NCBI RefSeq assembly: GCF_000813825.1
Contig: NZ_JWTA01000007.1
Location: forward strand, 183,530-247,529
Length of the DNA stretch: 64,000 nucleotides
Reading direction: 5' to 3'
From: Chryseobacterium taiwanense
GTDB taxonomy: Bacteria; Bacteroidota; Bacteroidia; Flavobacteriales; Weeksellaceae
Of the stretch, positions 18,859 to 25,646 are shown piece by piece. The first letter of the stretch is position 1; every line of letters begins with the position of its first letter. The position numbers and the translations under genes are program-made. A model generated the notes under the pieces. It was not told the origin of the DNA and made no database searches. It worked only from the letters and a program-made list of their open reading frames with translations.

Positions 18859-19791
18859 TTATATCTCAAAAAGTGCAGGTCGTTGCGTCACTTCATGATA
18901 ACAAACGCTATTTTCATCAAAATAGTGATACACAAGACTTTTTCTCGTTCTTGATTTATCCAAATGAGGTTCACCACCATGCAAAATATTCGCATGCCAG
19001 ATTAATAAGTCACCTTTTTTTGCTCTGAATACTTCTTTTTTTAGTCCTAATTCTTTTACTTTCTCTTCAAGAAATTCTTCATAAGCTTTATAACTTTTCT
19101 TACCTATTCTGATTCCATCCCCTTCATTATCGTAGTCCGAATTTAAAAAATAGGGTAACTTATGACTTTCCGGAATGTAATGAAGAGCTCCATTATTTTC
19201 ATCAATATCTTCCAGTGCGATCCAGACTCCCAAAAGTCCACCTAAAGGATAAGTTGTCATGTGAATACTGTCGGAATGTGTCTTTTGCTGACTTCCGTTA
19301 ATGAAATTAATACTTTGAAATAGTTTGGCTTGTCCATCAATGAGTACAGAAAGGAATTCTAATAATTCTTTATTATCTCCAATATTTTTAATGATTTCAG
19401 AATGATGAATAACGAACATTAATTTCCCTCCATATCGGAATTTTATGGTTCCTTCTGCCATCAATTTATCAATTTCTATGTTGATTTGATCAGCAGTTTC
19501 AGGACTTAGATAATTCCTTAGGATCAAATATCCTTTATCGTCGAAACTATTTACACTGCTTTTATTTTCTTCTGTAAGGTTTTTGTAGAAAGCAGTTTCT
19601 GTTAATTTATGTAAATTTATTTTTCTTTCATTTTCAGGAAGATGGGCAAAGTCTTTGCTTGAAATACTTGAGAAGTAATTTTTGTTGATCCCGTATTTTT
19701 TATATAAAGGAATATTATGTTTTAATTTACTCTTATTAAAGAAATTGTAAATAATATAGGGAAGTTTATAATTTCGGATTTGCTTCAACAT
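18859..19791 (-). CDS. Phytanoyl-CoA dioxygenase (PhyH) family protein
   Basis: Predicted Fe(II)/2-oxoglutarate-dependent oxygenase of 310 residues. The iron triad is visible as His172-x-Asp174 in THSDSIHM and His271 in LHGGEPH, with Arg283 or Arg281 placed to bind 2-oxoglutarate. Supporting family motifs are FDDKGYLILRNYL near residue 85, GLLGVWIALEDIDENNGALHYIPESH (186-210), and KKGDLLIWHANILHGG. Soluble; the natural substrate is unknown. The position beside a polytopic GT-C-like protein and a FemAB-like protein hints at tailoring of a cell-surface glycan or lipid, an inference only. Confidence 0.88.
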   Translation of the reverse strand: MLKQIRNYKLPYIIYNFFNKSKLKHNIPLYKKYGINKNYFSSISSKDFAHLPENERKINLHKLTETAFYKNLTEENKSSVNSFDDKGYLILRNYLSPETADQINIEIDKLMAEGTIKFRYGGKLMFVIHHSEIIKNIGDNKELLEFLSVLIDGQAKLFQSINFINGSQQKTHSDSIHMTTYPLGGLLGVWIALEDIDENNGALHYIPESHKLPYFLNSDYDNEGDGIRIGKKSYKAYEEFLEEKVKELGLKKEVFRAKKGDLLIWHANILHGGEPHLDKSRTRKSLVYHYFDENSVCYHEVTQRPALFEI

Positions 19792-19867
19792 CAGATTCTA
19801 TGTAATAATTTACTCTAAAGTTACAAAATAATACGCCAATTAGAATGAATCTAAATAATTAATTGCC

Positions 19868-20785
19868 TCAATTTTTAAAGAACTTACCATTAAAAATAAG
19901 TTTAAAAAGAGTCTTAAAAAGTTCTTTCTTAGAACTCTCTATAATACTATAGGGCTTTAATTCAGGACGAAAACCTCTGAAAAACTCCTCAATATTGGGA
20001 AGACTTCCACCTTCAAAATCAAAGATGTGAGTTTCGATATTTTCTTTAATTGCCTTGTCAATTAATACAGAAGCTCCTGATAACTTCACGTATTCTTTAT
20101 CATTAAAAGTGCCTAAAAGTGCAATAGCATCTTTATCACAAAAAGTTACAATAATATTAATGATTTTAGATTTGTAATAAAAAGCAGAAAATTTTAGAAA
20201 ATTCATTGCGAAAAATAATTCAAAAATTTTCATAAAACTCAGCTTATCACTTTCGCTTTTGGCTCCAATAAAATTAGTTTTAATAAAGTTTTTTGCTTCA
20301 TCATAAGTGATTTCTTTTATCTCAGAATATTGCAAAACCTCTTCATCTAATCTTAGTTTTCTTTTTCTTTTTGGTGAATATTTAGCATATACTTTCTCAT
20401 ATACATCAGGAAAAATCAGAAAATTATTTTTTGATTCAATTGTTGAATTAAAATGATTTGCATCATTAAATGTATAAATTCGGACTAAATAATTTTCCTT
20501 TAAATAATTGAGAAAATCTTCATTTATTTTAATGTCGTCCTTAGAAGAAAATACTCCTAATTGCTGACAAAGTCTTGGATTGTGTACGATTTTAACACCA
20601 TATTTTATCACAAAAGGAACAGGCATTACGGCTTCATAATCATTGTAAACTAATGCTTCCCATTGCTTTCCTGAGGTAATATCTAAAAAATCTTTTGTTG
20701 CAGAATACTTTCTCTGTTGAGAATTTTCAAGACAATCAGAATATTTTTTAAAATCTATTTCGTGATATTTTAATCTCCTAATCAT
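19868..20785 (-). CDS. FemAB/GNAT-fold acyltransferase-like protein
   Basis: 305-residue soluble protein with weak but readable FemAB/GNAT-like features: YNDYEAVMPVPFVIKYGVK (beta-meander), KYSPKRKRKLRLDEEV (as in the basic KxRxxxR stretch of FemAB proteins), ALLGTFNDKEYVKLSGASVLIDKAI, and FDFEGGSLPNIEEFFRGFRPEL, a near-signature of this clan's C-terminal lobe. FemAB proteins transfer aminoacyl groups, for example to peptidoglycan or sugar precursors. The start overlaps the radC stop by 4 bases (ATGA), so translation is coupled. The assigned reaction is uncertain. Confidence 0.7.
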   Translation of the reverse strand: MIRRLKYHEIDFKKYSDCLENSQQRKYSATKDFLDITSGKQWEALVYNDYEAVMPVPFVIKYGVKIVHNPRLCQQLGVFSSKDDIKINEDFLNYLKENYLVRIYTFNDANHFNSTIESKNNFLIFPDVYEKVYAKYSPKRKRKLRLDEEVLQYSEIKEITYDEAKNFIKTNFIGAKSESDKLSFMKIFELFFAMNFLKFSAFYYKSKIINIIVTFCDKDAIALLGTFNDKEYVKLSGASVLIDKAIKENIETHIFDFEGGSLPNIEEFFRGFRPELKPYSIIESSKKELFKTLFKLIFNGKFFKN

Positions 20786-21459
20786 AATAATCCTTCGTCT
20801 GAGAAACTGGCATATGAATTCTGTGTAATCACTAAATGATCCAATAACTGGATGCTCAATAGTTTTCCGGCTTCTTTTATTTTTTGTGTAATATCAATAT
20901 CTTCTCTGCTTGGTTTTAAATTTCCGGATGGATGATTATGAGCGATAATAATTCCTGTAGAAAAATGCTCTAAGGCTGTTCTAAACAAGACTCTTACATC
21001 TACCATCGATTGGTTTATTCCTCCCTGTGTCAATTGCGTAAGATGAATAACCTTATTGCTTTGATTTAAGAATATAGCCCAGAATTCTTCGGTTCTTAAA
21101 TCTGACAAATGATTTTTCAAAATAAGATAGGCATCATTGCTGTTCGATATAATTGGTTTCTCAGGAATCTCTTGATTAGCCCTTCTTCTTCCAATTTCCA
21201 AAGCGGTAATGATGGAAATAGCTTTTACTTCTCCTACTCCTTTAAACTTCATCAAATCTTTTAAGGAAAGTAAACTTAACTGATGCCAATTGTTATTAAC
21301 TGAAGCTAAGATTTTTCTGGCCAACTCAATTGCTGTTTCATCTTTATTTCCGCTTCCCATAATAATAGCCAATAATTCCGAATCAGAAAGCGAATTTTTA
21401 CCTTTTGATAAAAACTTTTCGCGTGGTCTGTCATCTTCTGCTAAAAACTTAATAGACAT
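20782..21459 (-). CDS. radC: RadC family protein (JAMM/MPN+ domain)
   Basis: 225 residues, the usual RadC length. The N-terminal helix-hairpin-helix-like part includes LSDSELLAIIMGSG and FKGVGEVKAISIITALEIG; the C-terminal JAMM zinc-peptidase-like site is His174-x-His176-x7-Ser184-x2-Asp187 in HNHPSGNLKPSREDID. The family was named for DNA repair, but its role is disputed. Third gene of a tight minus-strand run after the L,D-transpeptidase (23-base gap), with a 4-base overlap into the FemAB-like gene. Confidence 0.95.
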   Translation of the reverse strand: MSIKFLAEDDRPREKFLSKGKNSLSDSELLAIIMGSGNKDETAIELARKILASVNNNWHQLSLLSLKDLMKFKGVGEVKAISIITALEIGRRRANQEIPEKPIISNSNDAYLILKNHLSDLRTEEFWAIFLNQSNKVIHLTQLTQGGINQSMVDVRVLFRTALEHFSTGIIIAHNHPSGNLKPSREDIDITQKIKEAGKLLSIQLLDHLVITQNSYASFSDEGLL

Positions 21460-21482
21460 TTTTATGGAATAAAGGAATTAAA

Positions 21483-22064
21483 CTAATAAAAAGCATATAA
21501 AATTATAGGCTGCTCTGACTGGTCAATATATTTTGCGGTTTCATTAAATGCATTTTTTGAAAGCATTGGACAACCAAAACTTAAGCAGGCTGAATTTGCT
21601 GATTCTTTATCCGGAATACAATAATATGAATGAAGAACGATCGCTCTTGATCTTGCATTACTGTTGGTTTCATCTAAACCATCCAATCGATACGCCTTAC
21701 CAAACTTTCCGGTATAGCTTTCGTTTATTTCATATTTACCCAGAGATGATTGATGAGAGCCATCAATATTACTGAACTGTAAAGCTTCTGAATTTTTCAC
21801 CACCGAACCGTCACCATGAGCCACAATTGCTTTTTGTAAGATCTTATTATTTTTCAGATCGTAAACAAAATACCTGTACTTTCCAGAGTGAACTTTAAAG
21901 TTGATAAAAACAGCTACATTTTGATTATAATTTTTTCCTTTGATATAATTCTTTATTTCCGAAATTTTTGACTTGGGTAAGTAATCAATTACCTGATTCG
22001 CCTGAGATTCAAACTTTGAACAGGAAATAAGGAAAAGAAATAAAAAAATAAGGTGTTTCATCAT
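21483..22064 (-). CDS. Murein L,D-transpeptidase catalytic-domain lipoprotein
   Basis: Secreted or lipid-anchored protein of 193 residues; lipobox FLISC places Cys15 as the modified residue. The catalytic region shows AIVLHSYYC, with His145, and SACLSFGCPML, with the nucleophilic Cys165 in an SxGCP-type motif, like the YkuD-related murein L,D-transpeptidase family. A conserved VAHGDGS precedes it, then SSLGKYEI. Probably cross-links or edits peptidoglycan, or anchors lipoproteins to it. It lies 12 bases after the lolD-like ATPase gene. Confidence 0.9.
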   Translation of the reverse strand: MMKHLIFLFLFLISCSKFESQANQVIDYLPKSKISEIKNYIKGKNYNQNVAVFINFKVHSGKYRYFVYDLKNNKILQKAIVAHGDGSVVKNSEALQFSNIDGSHQSSLGKYEINESYTGKFGKAYRLDGLDETNSNARSRAIVLHSYYCIPDKESANSACLSFGCPMLSKNAFNETAKYIDQSEQPIILYAFY

Positions 22065-22076
22065 TTGTCGGAAAGT

Positions 22077-22745
22077 TTATTCGATAATCATTCCGTCTTT
22101 CATTACTAATTTTCGATCGGTAATTTCAGCAAGACCCGGATTATGCGTTACAATCACAAAAGTCTGGTTATATTTATCTCTTAAATCAAAGAAAAGACGG
22201 TGAAGATCATCCGCATTTTTTGAATCTAAATTTCCTGTAGGTTCATCTGCAAAAATAATTTTTGGAGAGTTAATTAAAGCTCTTGCTACCGCAACTCTTT
22301 GTGCTTCACCACCGGATAATTGATTCGGTTTATGATGTAATCTCTGTTCTATTTTCAGATCTTCAAATAAAGCATAGGCTTTCTCAATCGCTTCTTTTTC
22401 GTTAGCTCCTGCAATTTTTGTAGGAAGTAGCACATTTTCTAAAGCGGTAAACTCAGGAAGTAACTGATGAAACTGAAATACAAAACCAATATTTTGATTT
22501 CTGAATTTAGAAAGCTGCTTATCGTTCATATTAATGAAAGACTCTCCTGCAATCGTTATTTCAGTATCAAAATTTTTCGAATTTGTAGGAAGATCCAACG
22601 TTCCTAAAATCTGCAAAAGTGTAGATTTTCCAGCTCCGGATTCGCCAACAATAGAAACAACTTCTCCTACTTTTATATGAATATCGACTCCTTTTAATAC
22701 TTCTAAATTCCCATATGATTTATGGATATTTCTTGCTTTAATCAT
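22077..22745 (-). CDS. LolD-like ABC transporter ATP-binding protein
   Basis: ATPase subunit of 222 residues. Walker [11 protein letters not shown]-loop [21 protein letters not shown], signature [15 protein letters not shown], Walker [14 protein letters not shown], and H-loop VIVTHNP are all present. The FHQLLPEF(T)ALEN type Q-loop and overall length fit the LolD/MacB group, which power lipoprotein release or efflux. No permease gene is adjacent, so the partner is encoded elsewhere. First gene of the unit that runs into the L,D-transpeptidase and radC. A TATTTTTG box lies only 4 bases before its ATG. Confidence 0.9.
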   Translation of the reverse strand: MIKARNIHKSYGNLEVLKGVDIHIKVGEVVSIVGESGAGKSTLLQILGTLDLPTNSKNFDTEITIAGESFINMNDKQLSKFRNQNIGFVFQFHQLLPEFTALENVLLPTKIAGANEKEAIEKAYALFEDLKIEQRLHHKPNQLSGGEAQRVAVARALINSPKIIFADEPTGNLDSKNADDLHRLFFDLRDKYNQTFVIVTHNPGLAEITDRKLVMKDGMIIE

Positions 22746-22749
22746 GATT

Positions 22750-22757
22750 CAAAAATA
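22750..22757 (-). promoter_or_regulatory. Candidate -7 box (TATTTTTG) 4 bases before lolD-like ATG
   Basis: Exact TAnnTTTG on the minus strand, 4 bases from the start codon. If used, the mRNA would be almost leaderless. No -33 TTG at normal spacing seen. Confidence 0.3.
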
Positions 22758-22865
22758 GTGATTTACTTAGAAATAAAAAACCATTATGTAATGGTTTTCT
22801 ATACTTTTAAAATTTGTATGTTTACCCGTCTATACAAATATTTAATAAAGTATTTGTAATGACAA

Positions 22866-22885
22866 ACCTCCCACAAATAGGAGGT
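22866..22885 (-). terminator. Hairpin after third DUF6705-like gene
   Basis: Stem ACCTCC/GGAGGT with loop CACAAATA, five bases beyond the stop on the minus strand. The loop resembles that of the hairpin at 24429-24449, so the duplicated unit includes its terminator. Confidence 0.6.
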
Positions 22886-22890
22886 ATGGT

Positions 22891-23478
22891 TTATTGCTTC
22901 GTCAATGTCATTTTAGTTTTTGGTAACAACGGAACAAAAGTTGAATAATTTGGACACTTTACAGGATCAAATGCCCCCTTATCTCTATCAAAACTTAAAT
23001 ACATAATGTTAGGATTATTTTGACTTATTTCTATGAAAACAACACCACTATCATTACAATATTCAACATTTCCAAAAAAATCCATTATATAAGCTCTATG
23101 TTGAAAGTTGTATCCTGAAAAAAAAGTATTATTATCAGGTTTATCCATGGAGTTATAAATAATATTTCCAGAACTATCTTTTACTAACATTCTGCCAATA
23201 ATCCTATCCCATTTTACCGTGCCTTCTCCTACTTGTAACTTTTTTTCAAGTTTTATTTCATATTGTTTACCTCCGAATACACCTTTCCAAGTTCCAACAA
23301 ACGGATTCAATCTATTATTCGTATCTTTTGCATAGGTAATATTTTCTAAATCTGGACAACCTTCATCATGATTAGGACGACTTGCACATTCCTCAAATTG
23401 TTCTAAAGTTCCTACTACCTGTGCTTTGCAAGAAACAATTGTTAAAAATAATATGATGATAAATAATCTGTTTTTCAT
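22891..23478 (-). CDS. DUF6705-like lipoprotein, paralogue 3
   Basis: 195-residue predicted secreted or lipid-anchored protein: N-terminal MKNRLFIIILFLTIVSCKAQ is a lipobox (SCKAQ). It shares with the two downstream-numbered paralogues the NRLNPFVGTWKGVFGGKQYEIKLEKK element (in the others DKYVGTWKGTWSGKTLYLDLRK), a YNSMDKPD to YIMDFFG middle, and the final MTLTKQ. It has an extra Cys pair in ECASRPNHDEGCPD. Follows the pseudogene by 15 bases, mirroring the intact cassette. Function unknown; the pairing with a JAMM-domain lipoprotein suggests a partner or immunity-like role, which is inference. Confidence 0.8.
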   Translation of the reverse strand: MKNRLFIIILFLTIVSCKAQVVGTLEQFEECASRPNHDEGCPDLENITYAKDTNNRLNPFVGTWKGVFGGKQYEIKLEKKLQVGEGTVKWDRIIGRMLVKDSSGNIIYNSMDKPDNNTFFSGYNFQHRAYIMDFFGNVEYCNDSGVVFIEISQNNPNIMYLSFDRDKGAFDPVKCPNYSTFVPLLPKTKMTLTKQ

Positions 23479-23493
23479 TGTTGTATGTTTTAG

Positions 23494-24365
23494 TTATTGA
23501 GGACAATCAGTGGATTCTATTTGGTTATTTGAATTTAATGTTTTCTTTTGGATACTAAAGTCATTTTTTATTTTATATAAATCAACCCCTTTTACATTCA
23601 TTTTATCTTTTAAAAAAGTAAGAAATATCTTTTCAAATGACCAATATGGATTATTTTTTCTATAATTAATATAATCGTCTTTCCATTGTTGAGTATCAAA
23701 GCCTACCTTAATATCTGAGGGTGTACCTGTAAACACAATGGTATAATTTCCGTAACTGGAGACCATTGTTCCATATAGTTGACTATAATTCCCATCAGTT
23801 ACAAAACCAGCCATAGTCATTAATGTATTTACATCTGCTGGAGAGAACATTCTGATAGGTTGTCTTATCTCGGGACTACCATTTCCATCAGTATTTCCTG
23901 TCTCATAATCATTCTGATGAGTATGGATATATCCTTTAGTATCCGGAGATACAGGTACTTTAAGACCGTCTGAACTATCCGTAGATGAAGCTTCCTCTAG
24001 CTCCGTGAAAATTCCGCTTTTGCTTTCAGAATAACCAGATTCTTTCTTTTGGCTTAAAACAGAATTTTTTTTAAGCTCAGTTATTTTTCTTTGTAGTCAA
24101 AACTTAGATTTTTATTTTTTAATATCTCACAAAGATCTTCATCCGTATCCGGAGGGTTGGGATAATTATATCCTCCTGCTCCTCCTGTACCTCCGCCACC
24201 ACATTCCCCTGTTATAGGATCTACATCTCCCAGACAATCGGAATCCGGCAAGACTACTTCTACAAATTTGCAGATGGTTTTCGTTTATTGTATAGGGTAT
24301 TGTTCACCACCGACTCCCTCTACATACCCTACTGTGAAAGTAACAATGATACTTTCATATTCCAT
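23494..24365 (-). pseudogene. Decayed duplicate of the JAMM-domain lipoprotein (C-terminal half)
   Basis: Homologous to residues ~175-454 of the intact gene at 25647-27011. Reading from 24365, the frame gives TVGYVEGVGGEQYPIQ, then an in-frame TAA at 24285-24287 where the intact copy has GAA. Next come TKTICKFVE, the Gly/Pro linker and CEILKNKN. A five-T run at 24084-24088 lacks one base relative to the open frame, causing a second stop. After that shift the frame is open to the stop at 23494 (ending in DCPQ, as in the intact copy). A 118-codon ORF with ATG at 23850 is the tail of this gene, not a gene of its own. A JAMM-like HTH...SPAD motif remains. No lipoprotein signal or N-terminal domain precedes it. 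Confidence 0.85.
24121..24335 (-). repeat. Linker direct repeat, copy 1 (in pseudogene)
   Basis: About 215 bases, roughly 93% identical to 26281-26495 at a constant offset of 2160 bases; an 88-base core (24158-24245) is exact. Encodes the DSDCLGDVDPITGEC and Gly-rich TGGAGGYNYP segment. Flanking coding sequence is far less similar. Confidence 0.9.
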
Positions 24366-24428
24366 TTACCAATTAATCTGGAATTTCTGTAGACTACTCC
24401 ATATAGTTTAAAACATTTTTAAAAATAA

Positions 24429-24449
24429 ACCTCCCACAAATAGGGAGGT
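24429..24449 (-). terminator. Hairpin after second DUF6705-like gene
   Basis: Stem ACCTCCC/GGGAGGT, loop ACAAATA, four bases past the stop; TTTATTTTT follows on the minus strand. Confidence 0.7.
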
Positions 24450-24453
24450 CTAG

Positions 24454-25020
24454 TTATTGTTTAGTTAATGTAATATCCTTAGGAAAATTAATAGGAAAAT
24501 CACCATACTGATCAACATAAGCATTATGTTGGCAGTTTTCATCAATAATACTTGGAAGATATTCAAAATGTAATGTCATTTGATTGCCTGTAAAACTTGT
24601 AATATCAAGAGTTCCTGTTTTCCCGCACATATTTTTAGGGTAAAAATATAATCTTTTCCAATTAGTATTTTTCAAACTTATCCCAATACCGCTAAACTCT
24701 GCCCCTTCATTACCAAAATTAGAAATTCTATCTATTTGTACTATTCCATCGGATGCTACTACCTTTCGCTCTCCTAATATTTTATCCGCATAGAAAGGAT
24801 GACTTCCATTATAGTAATATTTTTCTTTTCTTAACTCTAAATATAAAGTTTTGCCATCCCAAGTTCCTTTCCATAAGCCTACATACTTGTCAAATTCATT
24901 GTTTGTATCTTTTATATAAGCGTTATCTGGAATATCACTTGGTGATGTATTTAATGGATAAATCTGAGCATTACATGAAATTGTAACGACTGAAAGTAGT
25001 ATTAAAAATATCTGTTTCAT
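24454..25020 (-). CDS. DUF6705-like lipoprotein, paralogue 2
   Basis: 188 residues with lipobox signal MKQIFLILLSVVTISCNAQ. Highly similar to the adjacent paralogue 1 throughout: NEFDKYVGLWKGTWDGKTLYLELRK, KILGERKVVASDGIVQIDRISNF, TLDITSFTGNQMTLHFEYLP, and an identical DENCQHNAYVDQYGDFPINF near the end. A clear recent tandem duplicate. The conserved WKG-W-GKT strand pair suggests a small beta-barrel (lipocalin-like). The family name is from memory of the motif set, not a search. Confidence 0.82.
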   Translation of the reverse strand: MKQIFLILLSVVTISCNAQIYPLNTSPSDIPDNAYIKDTNNEFDKYVGLWKGTWDGKTLYLELRKEKYYYNGSHPFYADKILGERKVVASDGIVQIDRISNFGNEGAEFSGIGISLKNTNWKRLYFYPKNMCGKTGTLDITSFTGNQMTLHFEYLPSIIDENCQHNAYVDQYGDFPINFPKDITLTKQ

Positions 25021-25042
25021 AATATGTGTTTTGAATAAGTGA

Positions 25043-25063
25043 AACCTCCAGTTTTGGAGGTTT
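25043..25063 (-). terminator. Hairpin between DUF6705-like paralogues 1 and 2
   Basis: Stem AACCTCCA/TGGAGGTT, loop GTTT, six bases past the stop of paralogue 1 on the minus strand; the ACCTCC/GGAGGT core is shared with the other two hairpins. Confidence 0.6.
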
Positions 25064-25069
25064 TGCTTT

Positions 25070-25633
25070 TTACTGTTTTGTCAACACAATATCTTTAGGA
25101 AAGTTTATTGGAAAATCTCCATACTGATCTACATAGGCATTATGCTGACAATTCTCATCATAAATGCTTGGAAGATATTCAAAATGTAATGTCATTTGGT
25201 TTCCTGTAAAACTGGTGATATCTAAAGTAGCTTTTTTGTTGCACATATTTTTAGGATTAAAATAAAGTCTTTTCCAATTTCCATTTTTTAAACTAGTCTC
25301 AATACCTCTAAATTCCGGTGATTGAATATCAAAATTTGTAATTCTGTCAATCTCAATAGTACCATCGGATGCGATAACCTTTCTTTCACCGAAAATTTTA
25401 TCTTCATAATATGATTGATTTCCCGTATAATGATATTTAACTTTTCTTAGATCCAAATATAAGGTTTTGCCACTCCATGTGCCTTTCCATGTTCCAACAT
25501 ATTTATCTAATTCATTGTCCAAGTCTTTATAGTAAGCACCGTCGGGAACATCATCCTGATAATTTAAAGGATAAACTTGTGCATTACATGAAATGGTAAA
25601 AATTGAAATCAGTATTAATAATATTTGTTTCAT
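25070..25633 (-). CDS. DUF6705-like lipoprotein, paralogue 1
   Basis: 187 residues, lipobox signal MKQILLILISIFTISCNAQ. Mature part starts VYPLNYQDDVPDGAYYKDLDNELDKYVGTWKGTWSGKTLYLDLRK, then DKIFGERKVIASDGTIEIDRITNF and the C-terminal FPKDIVLTKQ. It begins 13 bases after the stop of the JAMM-domain lipoprotein, so the two form an operon. Probably faces the periplasm or the surface. No enzymatic motif is visible, consistent with a binding protein; function unknown. Confidence 0.82.
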   Translation of the reverse strand: MKQILLILISIFTISCNAQVYPLNYQDDVPDGAYYKDLDNELDKYVGTWKGTWSGKTLYLDLRKVKYHYTGNQSYYEDKIFGERKVIASDGTIEIDRITNFDIQSPEFRGIETSLKNGNWKRLYFNPKNMCNKKATLDITSFTGNQMTLHFEYLPSIYDENCQHNAYVDQYGDFPINFPKDIVLTKQ

Positions 25634-25646
25634 AATTTTTTATTTT

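Noticed and set aside
23494..23850. A separate 118-residue gene
   Set aside because: Its sequence continues upstream in frame into a homologue of the neighbouring lipoprotein, so it is the tail of a pseudogene.
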